From SCGC-AAA076-P13 sp964613455 (lineage in GTDB: Bacteria > Pseudomonadota > Gammaproteobacteria > Magnimaribacterales > D2472), in contig CAZTGS010000002.1 of assembly GCA_964613455.1 (NCBI GenBank), positions 43,677-107,676 on the forward strand: a stretch of 64,000 nucleotides of DNA. Reading direction: 5' to 3'. The position numbers were made by a program, and so were the translations under genes. Under the pieces are notes generated by a model, which searched no databases, was not told the DNA's origin, and saw only the letters and a list, made by a program, of their open reading frames with translations. Shown here piece after piece: positions 32,840 through 40,504 of the stretch (its first letter is position 1; each line of letters opens with the position of its first letter).

Positions 32840-33637
32840 CTAAAATTTTAAGTTTGGATTAATGATAACCGTATATTCAGATTTAACTTTGCTAATAAAT
32901 TCATCAACAGCCGCCTCCTTGCTCCTTGAGATTAAATCTATCTCTACTTGATCAAGGCTATCAACAAGCTCTATATAGAAACCAGGTTTATAGTCTTTAA
33001 CCATAATAATGTGATAGCCAAAAGATGACTCAAAAGGGCCATGCCATTTATCTAAAGAGATATTATCAAAATTAATACTAAAATTATTACCAAAATTACG
33101 CTCAATTTCGTTTATATCTGTATTCGTAAAATTTTTTCCCCAAAAAAATAAATCAGATTCAACGTCTAGATTATTAAGAATTTTCTTATACGCACTCTCT
33201 GCTCTAACCTCTGGATTATTTTCATCTGAAAAATAAAGATGAGTAAAGCTATATGTTGGCTGCACATAATAGTTTTCTTTATTAGCCTCATAAAATTCAA
33301 AAAGTTCGTCATTGCTAGGTCTCTCTGGCAAAGACTCTTGTTTTAAAAAAGTGATTTTTTGAGCTAGTCTTCTTTTAATAATTCTATCTTCTCTATCCAA
33401 GCCAAGATCGAGTGCTTCTCTATAAAGAACCTCTTCTTCAATTAGATTATTAATGATTCTAGTAACCTCATCAGAGGTCGGCTTCCTTCCAACCTGTGAC
33501 TCCCATGCAGATATAAGACTGGTTATCTCTTCATCTGATATATAGATATCTTTTGTATTATTCGAAGAATTTAACCCTATATCAATAAGATATATTAATA
33601 AACCAATGGCAAAAAAAGTAGATATTCTATATTTCAC
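32840..33637 (-). CDS. Membrane-anchored parvulin-type peptidyl-prolyl isomerase
   Basis: Probable periplasmic folding factor. An N-terminal helix (about residues 6-20) anchors it. A SurA/PpiC N-domain-like helical segment follows (RKPTSDEVTRIINNLIEEEVLYREALDLGLDREDRIIKRRLAQKI), then a divergent rotamase domain ending GPFESSFGYHIIMVKDYKPG. It starts with GTG; no ATG is in position. One base separates its end from the hupE-like start. The family call is clear from the C-terminal parvulin segment; the client is unknown but likely a product of this cluster. Confidence 0.8.
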   Translation of the reverse strand: MKYRISTFFAIGLLIYLIDIGLNSSNNTKDIYISDEEITSLISAWESQVGRKPTSDEVTRIINNLIEEEVLYREALDLGLDREDRIIKRRLAQKITFLKQESLPERPSNDELFEFYEANKENYYVQPTYSFTHLYFSDENNPEVRAESAYKKILNNLDVESDLFFWGKNFTNTDINEIERNFGNNFSINFDNISLDKWHGPFESSFGYHIIMVKDYKPGFYIELVDSLDQVEIDLISRSKEAAVDEFISKVKSEYTVIINPNLKF

Positions 33638-33658
33638 GTGAACAACCAGAAATAAATT

Positions 33659-35815
33659 TTAATCTACGCTATTTCGTAAAGAAATAGTTCCACCTAAAGG
33701 TATTACCTCTACATCGCTTTGTTTCGGAACATACCATATAGGAGATGACCATGCTCTTTCTTGGATTGTCTCATGCAAATCTTCACGCGGTTCGAAACCT
33801 CTTTTAATGGCATCCCAAGTACTCCATCTACACGTTGGGTTTTCAAGAACACGAACGTAATAAAAAGCTTTAACATTCGGATCAAAATCAGGATCATTCC
33901 AAGTTGTCTTTAGTTCACTTGAGCCAATGTTTTGAGATATTGAACAATCAGATATATTTACCCTTGCTCCGTTATCTGGACATCTATTAGTAATAGGGTC
34001 TATTTCCATCCCCTCTGAACATGCAACATCAAATACTTGCTCTAAGGGATTTCCACTATTCATATCAATCCATCCCTTAATAATTTGAACTCTTTGCAAA
34101 GGAGCACCGTTTTTATCTCTTTGTGCCCAGACAATAAAGTCTGGAGCTTTGCCATCATCATGCAATAAGTCAGCTCCCATCGTTACACCTTTTGCGTATG
34201 CTTCACTGACCAATGAATCAGAATTAAGGTCAATTGATGATATGTCATATCCAGCAAAAAAACGGACAGCAATTCTGCTTCCTGTTGTAGCAAATGTTTC
34301 TTTTCTTTTAAAAGCATTAAAAATCGATTCTCTAGTATTTTCTTCAGCCCATACAACTGCTAAACCTGAAGCTCCCCATTGAGTAAAACCTGTATTTGCA
34401 TATTCTCCTTGTTCTAAAGTTACTGTACTAATAGGTTGATTGAAAGCAGCCATGTATTCATCCATCCTTTTAACATTTTTAGGAGTAAGAGGAATAGATC
34501 CTCTATTTTCCTCATTTCCATCAAGAAGACCTACCTTTGACCAATAATTTGACTCATCGAATGACCCGCCACCAGTATGAGTATCACTTGATCCAATTAA
34601 GCCAAATTTATATGGATTACCCTGGTTGCTAAAATCAAGTGTAAGTCCATTTAAATAAGCCTCTCTAACATACCCACCCGAAGGCTTGCTGTATGTAGGA
34701 GGCCTACTTCCAACCCTTTTATCCATAATTTCAAAGTCTGCCCACTCATCATCTGGTGATAATAGAGGATGTGTTTCTGATGTTCCTTTAACTTGGGTGA
34801 TCTCAACTACTGGTTCGTTTCTCATTCTTTTTGCAGCATATTTTCTATTTATAGCTCCGCCTTTAAACGTTTCCATTTCAAACATCTGACCGTTTGAACC
34901 ATTACTATTGTGAGGTATGGAAATTGTATCGATACCTTTATCTCTTAAACTATCCTGCCAAGACCATAAGTCTTCAGGATTGAGTGAATCAATTCTAGTC
35001 CAAGGTCTTACTGATGCTTTTGAAGAGTTAAAAATAACATTTCTATGAAGATTGCCACCTTCAGTATCGGTAGATGTAGTGAATTCATAACCAATAAAAG
35101 CAGTAAAATTACCAGGATCATTATGCTCGTTAGCAGATCTAGCTATATCAGCCCATGCTGATTTATGAACAGTGTAATCAAAAGATTGAAGTGCTAATTG
35201 AGTGTTCTTTGTAAGCCAAGCTTTAAGTACTTTGGGATGCCATGATGGATAAGGTTTGATGATTGTTGCACCTAGAACTGAGCTAAATATATCTGATCTT
35301 TCCCCAGCTGAGTCAACCGTTAAATTTTCAGGCCTGTTTAAGTTATGAAAAGGTTTAGTAAATTCTTTTTTAGATATATCTGAGGATGTATCAGCATACG
35401 CTTGAATCATTCCCATATAAAAACCATGATCAGTAACAGAGTAAAAATCCAAAGGCTCTCGCAATTTCATTTCATAGCCAAGAGGATGCTTTATACCCTC
35501 TCCTTTTGCATAATTGTATGCATCATCAGGTGAAGCCGTTATGCCAAATACATAAGCATCAAATGAATACTTTGTATGAACGTGAGTATCCCCGTAATAA
35601 GCATTTCTATCTTTATTAGGAGCAGGCAGTAACTTTTCAGACTTTGATTTGTCTACTGAAAAATCAGCAATCTCAAGTGCTGAATCTGATTGAGTTAATT
35701 TAAATAAACTTAATATTGGTCTTTTTTCATAAACATCTAAATAAATAACCAGAAGAAAAGATAAATATAAGATTGGTATTATTGATAAGAGCTTTAGTAT
35801 TTTTTTAGATTTCAT
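33659..35815 (-). CDS. DUF3604 family protein (PHP-like, periplasmic)
   Basis: Large protein of the DUF3604 family, whose members resemble PHP-type metallo-phosphoesterases; activity is not established. After an N-terminal helix, the domain opens with AYYGDTHVHTKYSFDAY (metal-binding GDxHxH), then DFYSVTDHGFYMG, later SIPHNSNGSNGQMFE and LIGSSDTHTGGG, together a plausible multi-metal site. The C-terminus contains repeated Trp/aromatic segments. The ATG at 35815 is chosen because AGGGA lies 5 bases upstream; a TTG further out is less likely. First gene of a four-gene run with the rotamase, HupE-like and MBL genes. Confidence 0.88.
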   Translation of the reverse strand: MKSKKILKLLSIIPILYLSFLLVIYLDVYEKRPILSLFKLTQSDSALEIADFSVDKSKSEKLLPAPNKDRNAYYGDTHVHTKYSFDAYVFGITASPDDAYNYAKGEGIKHPLGYEMKLREPLDFYSVTDHGFYMGMIQAYADTSSDISKKEFTKPFHNLNRPENLTVDSAGERSDIFSSVLGATIIKPYPSWHPKVLKAWLTKNTQLALQSFDYTVHKSAWADIARSANEHNDPGNFTAFIGYEFTTSTDTEGGNLHRNVIFNSSKASVRPWTRIDSLNPEDLWSWQDSLRDKGIDTISIPHNSNGSNGQMFEMETFKGGAINRKYAAKRMRNEPVVEITQVKGTSETHPLLSPDDEWADFEIMDKRVGSRPPTYSKPSGGYVREAYLNGLTLDFSNQGNPYKFGLIGSSDTHTGGGSFDESNYWSKVGLLDGNEENRGSIPLTPKNVKRMDEYMAAFNQPISTVTLEQGEYANTGFTQWGASGLAVVWAEENTRESIFNAFKRKETFATTGSRIAVRFFAGYDISSIDLNSDSLVSEAYAKGVTMGADLLHDDGKAPDFIVWAQRDKNGAPLQRVQIIKGWIDMNSGNPLEQVFDVACSEGMEIDPITNRCPDNGARVNISDCSISQNIGSSELKTTWNDPDFDPNVKAFYYVRVLENPTCRWSTWDAIKRGFEPREDLHETIQERAWSSPIWYVPKQSDVEVIPLGGTISLRNSVD

Positions 35816-35908
35816 TGGTTCCCTAAACAAGAAAATATATGATTAATTCTAGCATAGAGCAGTTATTCATTTATTATAAATACAATAAAATCTATCAAAA
35901 AATACGTT

Positions 35909-35914
35909 TATAAT
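35909..35914 (+). promoter_or_regulatory. Candidate -10 box of tRNA-Arg(TCG)
   Basis: A perfect TATAAT lies 15 bases before the mature 5' end of the tRNA. The upstream sequence is A/T-only and has no good -35 match, so the call depends on the -10 and spacing. Confidence 0.4.
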
Positions 35915-35928
35915 CACTTCAACAAATA

Positions 35929-36005
35929 GCGCCTGTAGCTCAGCTGGATAGAGTACTTGGCTTCGAACCAAGGGGTCGGGAGTTCGAATCTTCCCGGGCG
36001 CACCA
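35929..36005 (+). tRNA. tRNA-Arg(TCG)
   Basis: A 77-base cloverleaf: acceptor GCGCCTG/CGGGCGC with a U-G pair, D-arm GCTC...GAGT, anticodon stem CTTGG/CCAAG with loop CTTCGAA (anticodon TCG), T-arm GGGAG-TTCGAAT-CTTCC, discriminator A, and encoded CCA. It differs from the tRNA-Arg(ACG) at 24220 at only about five positions, one of them in the anticodon. A strong hairpin terminator follows. Confidence 0.96.
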
Positions 36006-36017
36006 ATTTTTTTGGCT

Positions 36018-36049
36018 AAAAAAAAGGGGTTTGAATAAACCCCTTTTTT
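36018..36049. terminator. Bidirectional intrinsic terminator
   Basis: The stem AAAAAAGGGGTTT (36020-36032) pairs with AAACCCCTTTTTT (36037-36049) around the loop GAAT. T-runs follow the stem in both directions. It can end the tRNA-Arg(TCG) transcript on the plus strand and the TonB receptor transcript, whose stop is at 36066, on the minus strand. Confidence 0.85.
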
Positions 36050-36065
36050 AATTGAGATTGACTAG

Positions 36066-38516
36066 TTAAAATGTGTACTTCAAATTTAAGCCATATGTTG
36101 CATAATCATTAGGATAACCAAAATGTGTCGTTGATGACAAATCGACAACTGCTATAAAGGCTGATGATAAATACTCGTCATTGTTAATATTTTTTCCGTA
36201 TAAACTAATTGAAAAATTATCTTTTTCAATTCCAGTTGAAAAACTTAATGTATCTTGTTTTCTAAAACCATTTCCATTGGCTTCAATAAGTGCCTGGCCT
36301 GCTGGACTTTCAAGTAACTTTGTTGCGCTAGAATAAAGATGAGATAGTCTTGAATATCCATCCCAGCCATTCATACTCCAACTCCAAGTAACTGTTGTAG
36401 AAATAGTATCTTCTGGGGTGTTTGATGGAACTGTTCCTGATAAATCACCATTTGCTGATCCAACAAATGAATCATATATTGGATCAATAAAAGTTCCACT
36501 TACTGAAAGGTCTATATTTTCAATAGGAGAGAATACTAAATCAAATTCATAACCATCTGCAGATTGAGATCCTGCATTTGCTAAAACAAAGCCTGTTCCT
36601 ATAAATGTATTTGATTGGAACCCTTCGATAGTTTGATCAAAAATAGCAATGTTTAAATACCCTGTTGGTAGATAAATTTTTGCTCCTAATTCGGTAACTT
36701 TAGCCTCTTCAGGTCCAGCATATCTTCTTCCAAGAACTGTATTTGGACCAACAGGTGTTCCTGCTGCTGCTAAAGCTGCAACTTCAGATGCATCTGGAGC
36801 AGAGTTTCTTGAGATATTCCAAGCAGAAGCTTTAAAACCGGTTGATGTTCCAGCGTAAATAGATACAGCATCATTCAGGGCATAAGATAACTTAAGTGTG
36901 TAATCGATATTATCATCCTTGCTTTGTCCATTTTGTGCAGCATTCGGGAAATTTACGAATTGCGGTAATAACTGTAAAGCTTGCAGTGCTATTAAAGGGT
37001 TAAAAGCTGGGTCGCGAGCCAATACGGCAGCTTGAGCTGGCGGTATACCTGCACCAATTAACCCCATTGCACCCGCACCAATAAAATCAAGTTGAGATAA
37101 AATTGCAGTATTAATCTGATTATATGAAACAGCTTTTTCATCTTCCATATAGCTCACACCAACTATTGCATTCATTTTATCAGTAATATTAATATCTAAC
37201 TGACCGAATAATGATAGCGTAGAGTTATCTTGAGTTGCTGATTCTGTGCCGCCTTGTCCAGCGCCCATAAGCGAAGAATCAGGCAAACCAAATAGAGCAG
37301 CTAATCCACTTATTGTTCCTGCAGGAAGAAATGCATCTATATAGGGCCTAAATGCTGGTCCGTAATATATCGACTCATTGAAATCCATATCTTCTTGATA
37401 ATAAAATGCACCAACTAACCAATTAGTCATCACATTATCAGTTGAATATAATCTAAACTCTTGAGTAACAGCTTTTAAGTCCTTGGAAATAGGACTTGGA
37501 TTAACAATAGGTGCACCATCAAAATCAACATCTTGTATATTTTTATTGTATGAGTTTCTGTAAGAACTAATACTTTCAAAAGTAGTGCCTTCATTTTCTT
37601 TCTTGTAATGCGCAGAAATGCCAAAGTTATCTCCCTCAGTGGTTGGATCGAAATCATAGAAAACTTTTTCAGTGTATGGATTATTTGGAATTATTGCTCC
37701 ACCCATAACTGATTGAATCTGATTTCCAACACCATAAGCTGCGCTACCAACAGCACAACATATTTCATCGTACTCATCATAGTCTGAAATAATTCTTATA
37801 GATTCATCATCAGAGAGTTCAAATAATAGCTCTCCTCTCAGTGAAAACCTATCTCGAGTATTTACAGTATTTCCAGTTCTAATATTTTCTGAATGTCCAT
37901 CAGCTTTGTTAATTCCAGCACTAAAGCTATAGGCAGTAGTTTCATTTAATGGGCCTGTTGAGTAATATTTTAATTTCTTCATATTATTACTTCCAATCGA
38001 AGCAGCTGCATATCCAGACTTATCGAAAGAAGGTTTCTTAGTAACGATGTTGATCACACCAGCTGTGGCATTTTTACCAAATAAAGTACTTTGAGGACCT
38101 CTTAATACTTCGATTCTTTCAAGAACAGGAAAGTCTGAAATCTGAGACTGCATTGAGGATCGATAGACACCATCTACAAATACAGCAACAGAAGGTTCTA
38201 TTCCAGGGTTAAAAGAGCCATTTCCAAAACCTCTAATAAAAAAAGCAGCTTCTGTATTAGTAGTATATTTTCTTGTATCTAGTGAAGGTATAACAGCCTT
38301 TAGATCAAAAATATCGTTAAGATTGGCTTTTTCAATATCATCAGCCAATACAACAGATACAGCAATTGGAACTTCTTGTAATGTTTTTTCAGTTTTTGTT
38401 GCTGTAACAATAACTTCATCAACTACACGCGCTGATTCATTATCCTCCTGAGAAGAGATATTAAAAGATAAAATACACATTGATAATAAAAGACTTTTTA
38501 AAATTAATTTGTTCAT
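36066..38516 (-). CDS. TonB-dependent outer-membrane receptor
   Basis: Outer-membrane beta-barrel transporter energised by TonB. A signal peptide (about residues 1-22, ending ISSQ) is followed by the TonB-box region DEVIVTATKTEKTLQEVPIAVSVV. The plug carries GFGNGSFNPGIEPSVAVFVDGVYRSSMQ and EVLRGPQSTLFGKNATAGVINIVTKKP. A 22-strand-type barrel ends in a C-terminal aromatic (YGLNLKYTF). Long extracellular loops are Ala/Gly/Pro-rich (around residues 390-420 and 490-540). 816 residues. The ligand is unknown; the sequence class is one of those common in marine bacteria taking up large or scarce molecules. Confidence 0.93.
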   Translation of the reverse strand: MNKLILKSLLLSMCILSFNISSQEDNESARVVDEVIVTATKTEKTLQEVPIAVSVVLADDIEKANLNDIFDLKAVIPSLDTRKYTTNTEAAFFIRGFGNGSFNPGIEPSVAVFVDGVYRSSMQSQISDFPVLERIEVLRGPQSTLFGKNATAGVINIVTKKPSFDKSGYAAASIGSNNMKKLKYYSTGPLNETTAYSFSAGINKADGHSENIRTGNTVNTRDRFSLRGELLFELSDDESIRIISDYDEYDEICCAVGSAAYGVGNQIQSVMGGAIIPNNPYTEKVFYDFDPTTEGDNFGISAHYKKENEGTTFESISSYRNSYNKNIQDVDFDGAPIVNPSPISKDLKAVTQEFRLYSTDNVMTNWLVGAFYYQEDMDFNESIYYGPAFRPYIDAFLPAGTISGLAALFGLPDSSLMGAGQGGTESATQDNSTLSLFGQLDINITDKMNAIVGVSYMEDEKAVSYNQINTAILSQLDFIGAGAMGLIGAGIPPAQAAVLARDPAFNPLIALQALQLLPQFVNFPNAAQNGQSKDDNIDYTLKLSYALNDAVSIYAGTSTGFKASAWNISRNSAPDASEVAALAAAGTPVGPNTVLGRRYAGPEEAKVTELGAKIYLPTGYLNIAIFDQTIEGFQSNTFIGTGFVLANAGSQSADGYEFDLVFSPIENIDLSVSGTFIDPIYDSFVGSANGDLSGTVPSNTPEDTISTTVTWSWSMNGWDGYSRLSHLYSSATKLLESPAGQALIEANGNGFRKQDTLSFSTGIEKDNFSISLYGKNINNDEYLSSAFIAVVDLSSTTHFGYPNDYATYGLNLKYTF

Positions 38517-38601
38517 AAAAATATATTCCTTAGTAAATATTGTGGCAATTCTACCAATTATTTGTTTGATTTAGAGATTTTAATATAAAAATTTAACAAA
38601 T

Positions 38602-39468
38602 TTATTCTTCTGCCTTATAGGCATTGTTAGATGTTGCTAGAAAGATTCCAATTAGTATGATCAAACAGCCAAATAGAATAGTCAGTGAGATAACTTCATC
38701 TAAAAATATGCGTCCCCAGATAATACCAAAAATTGGTAGAAAATAGGCAACTGTAGAAGTTTTAACAGCTCCAACTTTCTCAATCAGTCTAACGTATCCA
38801 AGAAAGGCGAAACCAGTTGAAATTGCACCAAGCCAAACAGCAGACATAATTGCTTCAAAAGAAGGTATGGATGATGGCATATAAAAAAATGTTAGAGGCA
38901 GCATGAGAACTGCACTAAAAACCAAGGACCAACCAATAAGAACTAACTTATTAGTCTTAGCAGAATTTTTCTGAATGAATACGGTAGAAAAAGAATAAAA
39001 TGAAGCAGCAACTAGACATGAAAGACTTGAGATAAGATTTGATTCACCAGATTGGGGATCTACAAGTATAAGAATTCCGGTAAAGCCTATTAATAAACCA
39101 AATAATTGTTTAATAGAAACATTTTCACTTAACCAGAAATAAGCAATTATCATTGTTGTAAAAGCTGTTGTTGCATTAAGTATAGCTAGAATATTTGAGT
39201 TTGCTCCAAAGCTTGCATATGAAAATAATGTAAAAGGAATTATGCAATTAGTAATACTTAAGATAAATGCATGTTTCCATATTGGCCTTAACAATATTAT
39301 GTATTTACTTCTAAGTAAAATTGGAAGAAAAATTAATGAAGCAATCATTAATCTTGTATTAACTAAAGCTATTGGTCCAAATTCTGGAGTAGCTACTTTA
39401 ATAAACATAAAAGCACTGCCCCATAAGGCGCCTAATGCTGTCAATAAAACCCAATAACGTATTTCCAT
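38602..39468 (-). CDS. EamA/DMT-family membrane exporter
   Basis: Ten-helix drug/metabolite transporter with two EamA repeats (first about residues 3-135, second 145-285). Typical segments are ALWGSAFMFIKVA near the start and FLGYVRLIEKVGAVKTSTVAYFLPIFGIIWG in the second repeat. The ATG at 39468 is chosen; a longer frame reading through the terminator hairpin from a TTG is unlikely. The gene starts only about 10 bases after the T-run of an intrinsic terminator, suggesting control by read-through of the leader RNA. Substrate unknown, often an amino acid or metabolite. Confidence 0.88.
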   Translation of the reverse strand: MEIRYWVLLTALGALWGSAFMFIKVATPEFGPIALVNTRLMIASLIFLPILLRSKYIILLRPIWKHAFILSITNCIIPFTLFSYASFGANSNILAILNATTAFTTMIIAYFWLSENVSIKQLFGLLIGFTGILILVDPQSGESNLISSLSCLVAASFYSFSTVFIQKNSAKTNKLVLIGWSLVFSAVLMLPLTFFYMPSSIPSFEAIMSAVWLGAISTGFAFLGYVRLIEKVGAVKTSTVAYFLPIFGIIWGRIFLDEVISLTILFGCLIILIGIFLATSNNAYKAEE

Positions 39469-39474
39469 ATGAAT

Positions 39475-39508
39475 AAAATAAAAAACCCCCAAATCAGATT
39501 TGGGGGTT
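39475..39508 (-). terminator. Intrinsic terminator just before the EamA gene
   Basis: On the minus strand AACCCCCAAA (39508-39499) pairs with TTTGGGGGTT (39493-39484) around a five-base loop, directly followed by TTTTTTATTTT. On the plus strand no T-run follows, so it is specific for minus-strand transcripts. It ends the leader RNA that starts near 39692, 16 bases before the EamA gene ATG. Confidence 0.88.
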
Positions 39509-39692
39509 AGTAAAAAAATCTAGTTCTTGAGATAACCCAAGGAACTAGTCAGAAACTTAAGATCTACCTTTTGTCAAAAGGTGAACCCTCCGTTTCCTGT
39601 TGTTTTGTAAATACTAATAGGACCACCTCCATGCTCAGGGAAATAATAAAATATTTATAGATCCCCTTAAAAAATCTATAAATAAGACACCT
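39482..39692 (-). ncRNA. Candidate structured leader RNA or small RNA upstream of the EamA gene
   Basis: A transcript of about 210 bases is predicted from a TATAAT at 39699-39704 to the terminator at 39484-39508. It folds into several helices. One is TTTATAGAT/ATCTATAAA near 39655-39682. Another is GGTGGTCC pairing with GGGTTCACC near 39575-39628. A third is the short hairpin ACCTTTTGACAAAAGGT near 39566-39583. The fourth is CTAGTT/AACTAG with CTTG/CAAG inside, near 39519-39548. Its G+C content is above the local average. It does not match the cores of SRP RNA, tmRNA, RNase P, TPP, FMN, SAM or glutamine riboswitches that I can recognise. It could be a riboswitch, an attenuator or a separate sRNA. 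Confidence 0.6.
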
Positions 39693-39698
39693 TTTTAA

Positions 39699-39726
39699 AT
39701 TATATACAGTCTATAAAGTAAAGAAA
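39699..39726 (-). promoter_or_regulatory. Promoter of the leader RNA
   Basis: On the minus strand TTTCTT (39726-39721) and a perfect TATAAT (39704-39699) are 16 bases apart. The position, just downstream of the 61-residue gene and upstream of the structured region, fits a dedicated promoter with a start near 39692. Confidence 0.5.
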
Positions 39727-39748
39727 GTTTTTTTTATCTTGAGGTGAA

Positions 39749-39934
39749 TTAAAAAGATAATTCGAGTTGAGCTTTTGGCTCGATAAAGTTAAAAGTCTTG
39801 TGCTCAAGATAGTTAATTTCTTTTAAATGATTAGTTAAAGCATTTATATCGTTATTGAAATACTGAAAAGCTAACATTTTCTTGGTGGAATCCACATCGA
39901 CCGCTAGACTAAGTTGTTTGGTTATATTATCCAT
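39749..39934 (-). CDS. LexA-box-controlled 61-residue protein with clamp-binding-like C-terminus
   Basis: Small soluble protein of 61 residues, no known family recognised. Its last six residues are QLELSF, which matches the beta-clamp-binding hexapeptide pattern (QLxLxL/F) found at the very C-terminus of DNA polymerase IV. A second QLSLAV-like match is near the N-terminus (7-12). The middle is predicted helical (LTNHLKEINYLEHKTF). The gene is transcribed from a promoter whose spacer contains a perfect consensus LexA operator at 39968-39987, so it is very probably part of the SOS response. No Shine-Dalgarno is evident; the predicted 5' leader is about 22 bases. Confidence 0.65.
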   Translation of the reverse strand: MDNITKQLSLAVDVDSTKKMLAFQYFNNDINALTNHLKEINYLEHKTFNFIEPKAQLELSF

Positions 39935-39963
39935 ATTATTTGTAAGTTAATTTGATTGTAATA

Positions 39964-39992
39964 ATTATACTGTATATATATACAGTAAGTAA
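39964..39992 (-). promoter_or_regulatory. SOS promoter of the 61-residue gene
   Basis: On the minus strand the -10 box TATAAT lies at 39969-39964 and a -35-like TTACTT at 39992-39987, 17 bases apart. The LexA operator fills the spacer and overlaps the -10 by two bases, the standard arrangement for strong LexA repression. The start would be near 39957. Confidence 0.65.
39968..39987. promoter_or_regulatory. Perfect consensus LexA (SOS) box
   Basis: TACTGTATATATATACAGTA is an exact 20-base palindrome identical to the E. coli-type LexA consensus (CTGT-N8-ACAG with TA-alternating centre). It sits 33 bases upstream of the ATG of the 61-residue gene and 10 bases after the stop of the winged-helix gene. 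No other full match was noticed in the window. Confidence 0.85.
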
Positions 39993-39997
39993 AGAAT

Positions 39998-40300
39998 CTA
40001 ATTATCGATAGCTGAAAGAGTTATATTAAACTCTCTTTTATCAATACCAGACTGATGAATACTTACGATATTATCTTCATCAAATTTGGTAATTGTTTTG
40101 TAAACTGTTGATCTAGAAAGGAAAGAATTCTTAATAACATCAGTAATATTACATTTTCCAGACTTAGATATAGAAACCAAGATAGTCCAAAAAACTTTTT
40201 TTTCAGTTTCGTTGTAATGTGAAATATTCAAATCTTTTTCAGCTAATCTCAAGGAATGCACTAGAGATGATATTTCATTTATATAGTTACTGTCTGACAT
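39998..40300 (-). CDS. Winged-helix (MarR-like) DNA-binding protein
   Basis: 100-residue protein with a winged helix-turn-helix core: YNETEKKVFWTILVSISKSGKCNITDVIKNSFLSRSTVYKTITKFDEDNIV, then a wing (SIHQSGIDKREFNITLS). This resembles MarR-type or phage-type regulators without the usual dimerisation helices. The ATG at 40300 is used; an upstream TTG is less likely. It lies upstream of the LexA-box gene on the same strand, so it may be read into the same RNA, but the LexA promoter is separate. Confidence 0.65.
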   Translation of the reverse strand: MSDSNYINEISSLVHSLRLAEKDLNISHYNETEKKVFWTILVSISKSGKCNITDVIKNSFLSRSTVYKTITKFDEDNIVSIHQSGIDKREFNITLSAIDN

Positions 40301-40341
40301 AATATAAATATAAACATCCAATATATTAAAACTATTTACAT

Positions 40342-40483
40342 CTAAAAAATAGAGCTAAATATTGTACATAATAAAAAATATAAATCCCCTCCTACAAGAT
40401 AAATACTTTTATTCTGCGCATCTGAAGTATCTAAGAAGTAAAAGTGCCCTTTTAAATCAAAATGTTCAGCAAAACAGTCCATT
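40342..40483. repeat. Tandem non-coding element, copy A
   Basis: Copy A opens with an A/T-rich promoter-like part (TAGAGCTAAATATTGTACATAAT) and continues with a core. The core holds the inverted repeat TACTTTTA...TAAAAGT, a CTGAAGTA element, GCCCTTTTA and TTCAGCAAAA. The same blocks appear in the same order in copy B, with most differences single-base. The layout, promoter-like block then stem then pyrimidine-rich block, is what a duplicated small-RNA gene could look like; the strand is not certain. Confidence 0.7.
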
Positions 40484-40504
40484 TATGTTATTACTATTGA
40501 TAGA

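Noticed and set aside
39565..39650. Short minus-strand frames inside the leader RNA, one reading FPEHGGGPISIYKTTGNGG and one starting MEVVLLVFTKQQE
   Set aside because: The first has no standard start codon and the second is 22 codons with no ribosome site. Both lie within predicted helices of the leader. A leader-peptide role cannot be excluded, but there is not enough to call a CDS.
39482..39692. 6S RNA (ssrS) as identity of the leader RNA
   Set aside because: There is no long rod formed by pairing of the 5' and 3' ends and no central bubble with promoter-like sequence; the 3' end is instead a strong terminator. Other universal RNAs (SRP, tmRNA, RNase P) lack their conserved cores here.
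39699..39712. A second LexA box upstream of the leader RNA (ACTGTATATAA on minus)
   Set aside because: Only one half-site (CTGTATATA) is present; the matching ACAG half at the proper spacing is missing.
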